From Agrobacterium tumefaciens (lineage in GTDB: Bacteria; Pseudomonadota; Alphaproteobacteria; Rhizobiales; Rhizobiaceae), in contig CP048469.1 of assembly GCA_025559845.1 (NCBI GenBank), forward strand, positions 1,488,001-1,552,000: a stretch of 64,000 nt of DNA. The letters are read 5' to 3'. Below, in pieces: positions 61,117 to 64,000 of this stretch; position 1 is the stretch's first letter; the number at the start of each line of letters is the position of its first letter. The notes under the pieces are model-generated. The model was not told the origin of the DNA and did not search any database. It saw nothing but the letters and a program-made list of their open reading frames with translations. The position numbers and the translations under genes are program-made.

Positions 61117-62082
61117 ATGGAAACAGATAGTGTGGCGCAACCGCCTCGTCCCAAAGGCCGCATAGGCGGGCTCGATACCCTGCGCGGCATTGCGCTGCTG
61201 GCCATGGCCTCCTACCATTTCACCTGGGATCTGGAGCTGTTCGGCTATCTGGAGCCCGGCACGGCAACCGAGGGCCTGTGGAAGCTTTATGCCCGTGGCA
61301 TCGCCACGTCCTTCCTGTTTCTGGCGGGTTTCAGCCTGTATCTGGCGCATGGCAAGGGCATAAACTGGGCCTCGTTCAACAAGCGCTTTGCCATGGTCGC
61401 AGGTTCGGCCCTGCTGATCACCGTTGCGACCATCTTCGCCTTCCCCGACAGCTTCATCTTCTTCGGCATCCTGCACACCATTGCCGCGACAAGCGTGATC
61501 GGTCTCCTCTTCCTGCGTGTGCCGGCGTTGCTGACGCTCGTGGCTGCCGTCGTCGCGTTTGCCCTGCCGCATTATATTCAGTCGGACCTGTTCAACAGTC
61601 GCTGGCTGGCCTGGATCGGCTTTGCGACGCTGCCGCCACGCTCCAACGACTATGTGCCGCTTCTGCCCTGGCTTGCCCCTGTGCTGGTAGGTATCGCGGC
61701 CTCGAAATTCGTGGTGCCGCGCGGATGGCTGGACCGTTTCCGCACGCCAAGCGCGCCGCGCAACATCATTGCGCTCGCCGGTCGCCACAGCCTGATGTTT
61801 TATCTGGTGCATCAGCCGCTGCTGCTCGGCATCGTCTACGTTGCCTCGCAGATCGCCCCGCCGCCGCCGGTCGATCAGGTCGAACTCTACAAGTCGAGCT
61901 GTGAGAAAAGCTGCATGCAGCAGGAAAACAGCGTGGACCTATGCCAGCGCTTCTGCGGCTGCACGCTGGAGAAGCTGCATGCGGAAAATCTGTTCGATCA
62001 GATGATGGAAGGCAGCCTGTCGGTAGAACAGCAGTCAAAGATCACCGACGTTGCATCGCAGTGCACGGTGGAAGCGCAATAG
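61117..62082 (+). CDS. DUF1624/HGSNAT-like acyltransferase family membrane protein with Cys-rich tail
   Basis: A 321-residue membrane protein. The opening GRIGGLDTLRGIALLAMASY and HFTWDLELFGYL resemble the heparan-alpha-glucosaminide acetyltransferase-like (DUF1624/YeiB) family, with about seven spans and the conserved HSLMFYLVHQPLL near residue 225. The C-terminal tail from about 260 has CEKSC-x9-CQRFC followed by GC, a twin CX3C arrangement. Members probably transfer acyl groups from cytoplasmic acyl-CoA to an external acceptor. Function of the tail is unknown. Confidence 0.82.
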   Translation: METDSVAQPPRPKGRIGGLDTLRGIALLAMASYHFTWDLELFGYLEPGTATEGLWKLYARGIATSFLFLAGFSLYLAHGKGINWASFNKRFAMVAGSALLITVATIFAFPDSFIFFGILHTIAATSVIGLLFLRVPALLTLVAAVVAFALPHYIQSDLFNSRWLAWIGFATLPPRSNDYVPLLPWLAPVLVGIAASKFVVPRGWLDRFRTPSAPRNIIALAGRHSLMFYLVHQPLLLGIVYVASQIAPPPPVDQVELYKSSCEKSCMQQENSVDLCQRFCGCTLEKLHAENLFDQMMEGSLSVEQQSKITDVASQCTVEAQ

Positions 62083-62114
62083 CGCTTCCCGCCAACAGGT
62101 AAATCGTCAGAAAA

Positions 62115-62501
62115 TCAGGTGCCGACGCCGATTTCGGCCAGGCGCGTAAGGCAGGCTTCCTCGACATTGTCGAGCTCCGCCAAGGTTTCCTCGATGTCCT
62201 TGCGCTTCTGGCGAAGGTCGGCACGCTTTTCGTCGACCTTCTTCATCAGAAGCTCAAGCTGACCCGATTCGCCCGGCGGCTCCTTGTAGACATGAATGAT
62301 CTCACGGATTTCGGCGATCGTGAAACCGATACGGCGACCACGCAGGATTTCCTGAATGAGATGGCGATCTGCCGACCGGAACAGCCGGGTCCGACCACGG
62401 CGCTCAGGATGAATGAGCCCCTCGTCCTCGTAAAATCTCAAGGTGCGAGTGGAAACGCCGAATTCGCGTGTCAGTTCGGTTATGCTATAATACTTGTTCA
62501 C
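62115..62501 (-). CDS. MerR family regulator (LiuR-like)
   Basis: A 128-residue MerR protein beginning (M)NKYYSITELTREFGVSTRTL, with a winged helix LRFYEDEGLIHPERRGRTRL and a long coiled helix to residue 120 (KVDEKRADLRQKRKDIEETL). No Cys ligand pattern for metals. Similar proteins (LiuR) regulate branched-chain amino acid or fatty acid breakdown. GTG 62501 is the start. A TTGAC palindrome lies directly upstream, suggesting autoregulation. The gene may be convergent with the acyltransferase gene end. Confidence 0.88.
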   Translation of the reverse strand: MNKYYSITELTREFGVSTRTLRFYEDEGLIHPERRGRTRLFRSADRHLIQEILRGRRIGFTIAEIREIIHVYKEPPGESGQLELLMKKVDEKRADLRQKRKDIEETLAELDNVEEACLTRLAEIGVGT

Positions 62502-62535
62502 GGGCCTATCCGATTCATAACCCGAGAATTATTAT

Positions 62536-62557
62536 TTGACCTTAACGTAAAAGTCAA
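62536..62557. promoter_or_regulatory. MerR/LiuR-type operator and promoter
   Basis: On the minus strand TTGAC and GTCAA arms flank TTTTACGTTAAG, with an inner near-symmetric TTACGTTAA. LiuR sites reported from proteobacteria have a similar TTTACGTNNACGTAAA look. The arm TTGACT could be a -35, with A+T-rich TAATAAT 17 to 19 bases later, upstream of the MerR gene start. Confidence 0.55.
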
Positions 62558-62577
62558 TTTTTTGCTTGCCCGGCACC

Positions 62578-64000
62578 CTACCCCGAAATGCCATACCACC
62601 ATGTCGCGATGCCAAGGAAGGCAAAGAAGCCGACGATATCGGTAATCGCCGTCACGAACACGGCAGATGATACCGCGGGATCGGCCCCGAACTTGTCGAG
62701 AACAAGCGGAATGAGAATGCCCGCCAGCGCCGCCGCCAGCATGTTGAGACACATGGCCGTGGCAATGATGCCGCCGATGTGGATATCCTGAAACCATATT
62801 CCCGCCACCACGCCAATCGCAGTACCGAACAACATGCCGTTCAGGATGCCGACGCCCGCCTCACGGCGGATGATGCGCGCCGCATTGTGGATGTCGAGGC
62901 TCTTGGTCGCCAGCGCCCGCACCGAAACCGTCATGGTCTGCGACCCGGCATTGCCGCCCATGCCGGCGACCGCAGGCATCAGGATGGCCAGCGCCACGAT
63001 CTGCTGGATTGTCGCATCGAACAGGCTGATCACCGATGCCGACAGGAAAGCGGTCACCAGATTGACGGCAAGCCACGGCACGCGTGACCGCGATGTGCTG
63101 GCAACGGAGTCGGAAAGTTCTTCGTCACCCACGCCGCCGAGGCGCAAAAGATCCTCCTCCGCCTCTTCCTGAATAACGTCGACCACGTCATCGATGGTCA
63201 GGACACCGACCAGCCTGCCGTTGTTATCCACGACAGCGGCTGAGAGAAGGTCGTACTGCTCGAAAAGCTGCGCGGCCTCTTCCTGGTCCATCTCGGCCGG
63301 AATCGAATGGTTCGTCTCGTGCATGATCGTTTCGACCTTCACCTGACGCTTGGCGCGCAGCACCCGGTCGAGGTCGAGAGCGCCAACCAGCTTGAAGGTC
63401 GGATCGATGACGAAAATCTGCGAAAAGGAATCCGGCAATTCCTCCTCTTCCCGCAAATAATCGATGGTCTGGCCGACGGTCCAGAACGGTGGCACAGCCA
63501 CGAATTCCGTCTGCATACGGCGACCGGCCGAGCTTTCCGGATAATCGAGCGCCCGCATGAGGCGAACACGCTCGGTAAAGGGAAGCTGCGAAAGAATATC
63601 CTCGCGGTCCTCGTCGTCGAGGTCCTCGAGAATGTAGACGGCGTCGTCCGAATCCAGTTCGCCGATACCGGCGGCAATCTGCTCGTTCGACATCTGGTCG
63701 ACGATATCGAGACGGATGCCCTCATCCACCTCCGTCAGCGCCGTCATGTCGAAGTCGGAACCAAGCAGGCGTACGAGCGCGTGGCGCTGTTCCGGCTGAA
63801 TGGATTCGATCAGGTCACCGAGTTCGGATTCATGCAGCTTGGCGACGTTGCGACGCAGGAAAAGCAGGTCGCGGTCGGCAATCGCCGCCCCCACCATGGC
63901 CAGAAAATCGGAACGGATAGACCCGTCTTCGGCATAGATATCGGAAGGCACGTCCACGGACTTGTCGTCTTCGGGCGCGAGAAGATCGTCGTCACGGTCT
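62578..64000 (-). CDS. mgtE: Magnesium transporter MgtE, 5' end outside window
   Basis: A large MgtE protein running off the right edge. The GTG at 63955-63957 is one possible start, but the frame remains open upstream, so the true start is probably beyond 64000. Visible are the N-terminal MgtE domain (helical, acidic, ALVRLLGSDFDMTAL), two CBS domains around VKVETIMHETNHSI and LLSAAVVDNNGRLVGVLTID, and five membrane spans with the conserved MPAVAGMGGNAGSQT. It imports Mg2+ gated by intracellular Mg2+. Next to a MerR gene. Confidence 0.93.
   Translation of the reverse strand, partial: DRDDDLLAPEDDKSVDVPSDIYAEDGSIRSDFLAMVGAAIADRDLLFLRRNVAKLHESELGDLIESIQPEQRHALVRLLGSDFDMTALTEVDEGIRLDIVDQMSNEQIAAGIGELDSDDAVYILEDLDDEDREDILSQLPFTERVRLMRALDYPESSAGRRMQTEFVAVPPFWTVGQTIDYLREEEELPDSFSQIFVIDPTFKLVGALDLDRVLRAKRQVKVETIMHETNHSIPAEMDQEEAAQLFEQYDLLSAAVVDNNGRLVGVLTIDDVVDVIQEEAEEDLLRLGGVGDEELSDSVASTSRSRVPWLAVNLVTAFLSASVISLFDATIQQIVALAILMPAVAGMGGNAGSQTMTVSVRALATKSLDIHNAARIIRREAGVGILNGMLFGTAIGVVAGIWFQDIHIGGIIATAMCLNMLAAALAGILIPLVLDKFGADPAVSSAVFVTAITDIVGFFAFLGIATWWYGISG

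Noticed and set aside
60301..61812. Frame of about 503 codons opposite the two membrane protein genes
   Set aside because: It spans two clear genes and an intergenic gap and has Gln/Arg/Glu-rich composition typical of shadow frames.
1..64000. tRNA, rRNA, CRISPR array and integrase
   Set aside because: No T-loop plus anticodon arms with correct spacing, no repeat-spacer periodicity and no integrase or transposase motifs were seen. Some GGTTCGAA strings, for example near 4306-4314, lie within protein-coding genes.

Overview
The window is a chromosomal segment of an alphaproteobacterium of the Rhizobiaceae, most likely an Agrobacterium/Rhizobium-type genome. Supporting signs are the high G+C content, a complete cbb3 oxidase locus (ccoNOQP and ccoGHIS) with FixK/FNR-type boxes, a zur-znuBC/znuA zinc locus, an HWE-type histidine kinase with a lone receiver, an extra FtsI-like penicillin-binding protein, and a dense set of LysR, TetR and MerR regulators beside small oxidoreductases. 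No rRNA, tRNA, CRISPR array, integrase or intact insertion sequence was seen.

Layout. 0-8.3 kb: regulator/enzyme pairs (aldo/keto reductase with MerR, SDR with TetR, SDR with LysR, and a LysR divergent from an amidotransferase-tautomerase-racemase operon). 8.3-11.8 kb: a small membrane protein, a secreted protein and a phage-like strip (a virion-protein-like ORF followed by three short membrane proteins resembling a holin cassette). 11.8-19.8 kb: HxlR/GST, LysR/F420-type reductase, and a LysR-controlled cluster of an MFS exporter and three exported proteins. 19.9-26.4 kb: polysaccharide deacetylase, a prephenate dehydrogenase behind an attenuator-like leader, GNAT, kinase/receiver pair and an FtsI paralogue. 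26.4-30.6 kb: TetR, an exported c-type cytochrome and a SARP/BTAD-type regulator. 30.7-37.0 kb: a compact cryptic-prophage-like element with repressor, small ORFs, an HNH-like/winged-helix protein, primase-helicase and endolysin, tied together by three copies of a 17-bp palindrome and closed by a strong terminator.

37-64 kb is more conserved: FAH hydrolase and gamma-carbonic anhydrase, zinc uptake under Zur, a LacI-controlled beta-mannosidase with an aldo/keto reductase, an I78-type inhibitor lipoprotein, an RcnB-like protein, gnd, ccoGHIS, a three-gene SRPBCC-VOC-VOC insertion, ccoNOQP, cobU with a long structured leader, two membrane proteins, a MerR regulator with a clear palindrome, and the start of the window-truncated mgtE.

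The two most interesting observations are the operator-linked mini-element at 30.9-37.0 kb, whose repressor appears to have lost the self-cleavage serine, and the region before the prephenate dehydrogenase, where a sigma70-type promoter would start transcription at the ATG of a 16-residue Phe/Tyr-containing leader peptide followed by an attenuator hairpin.
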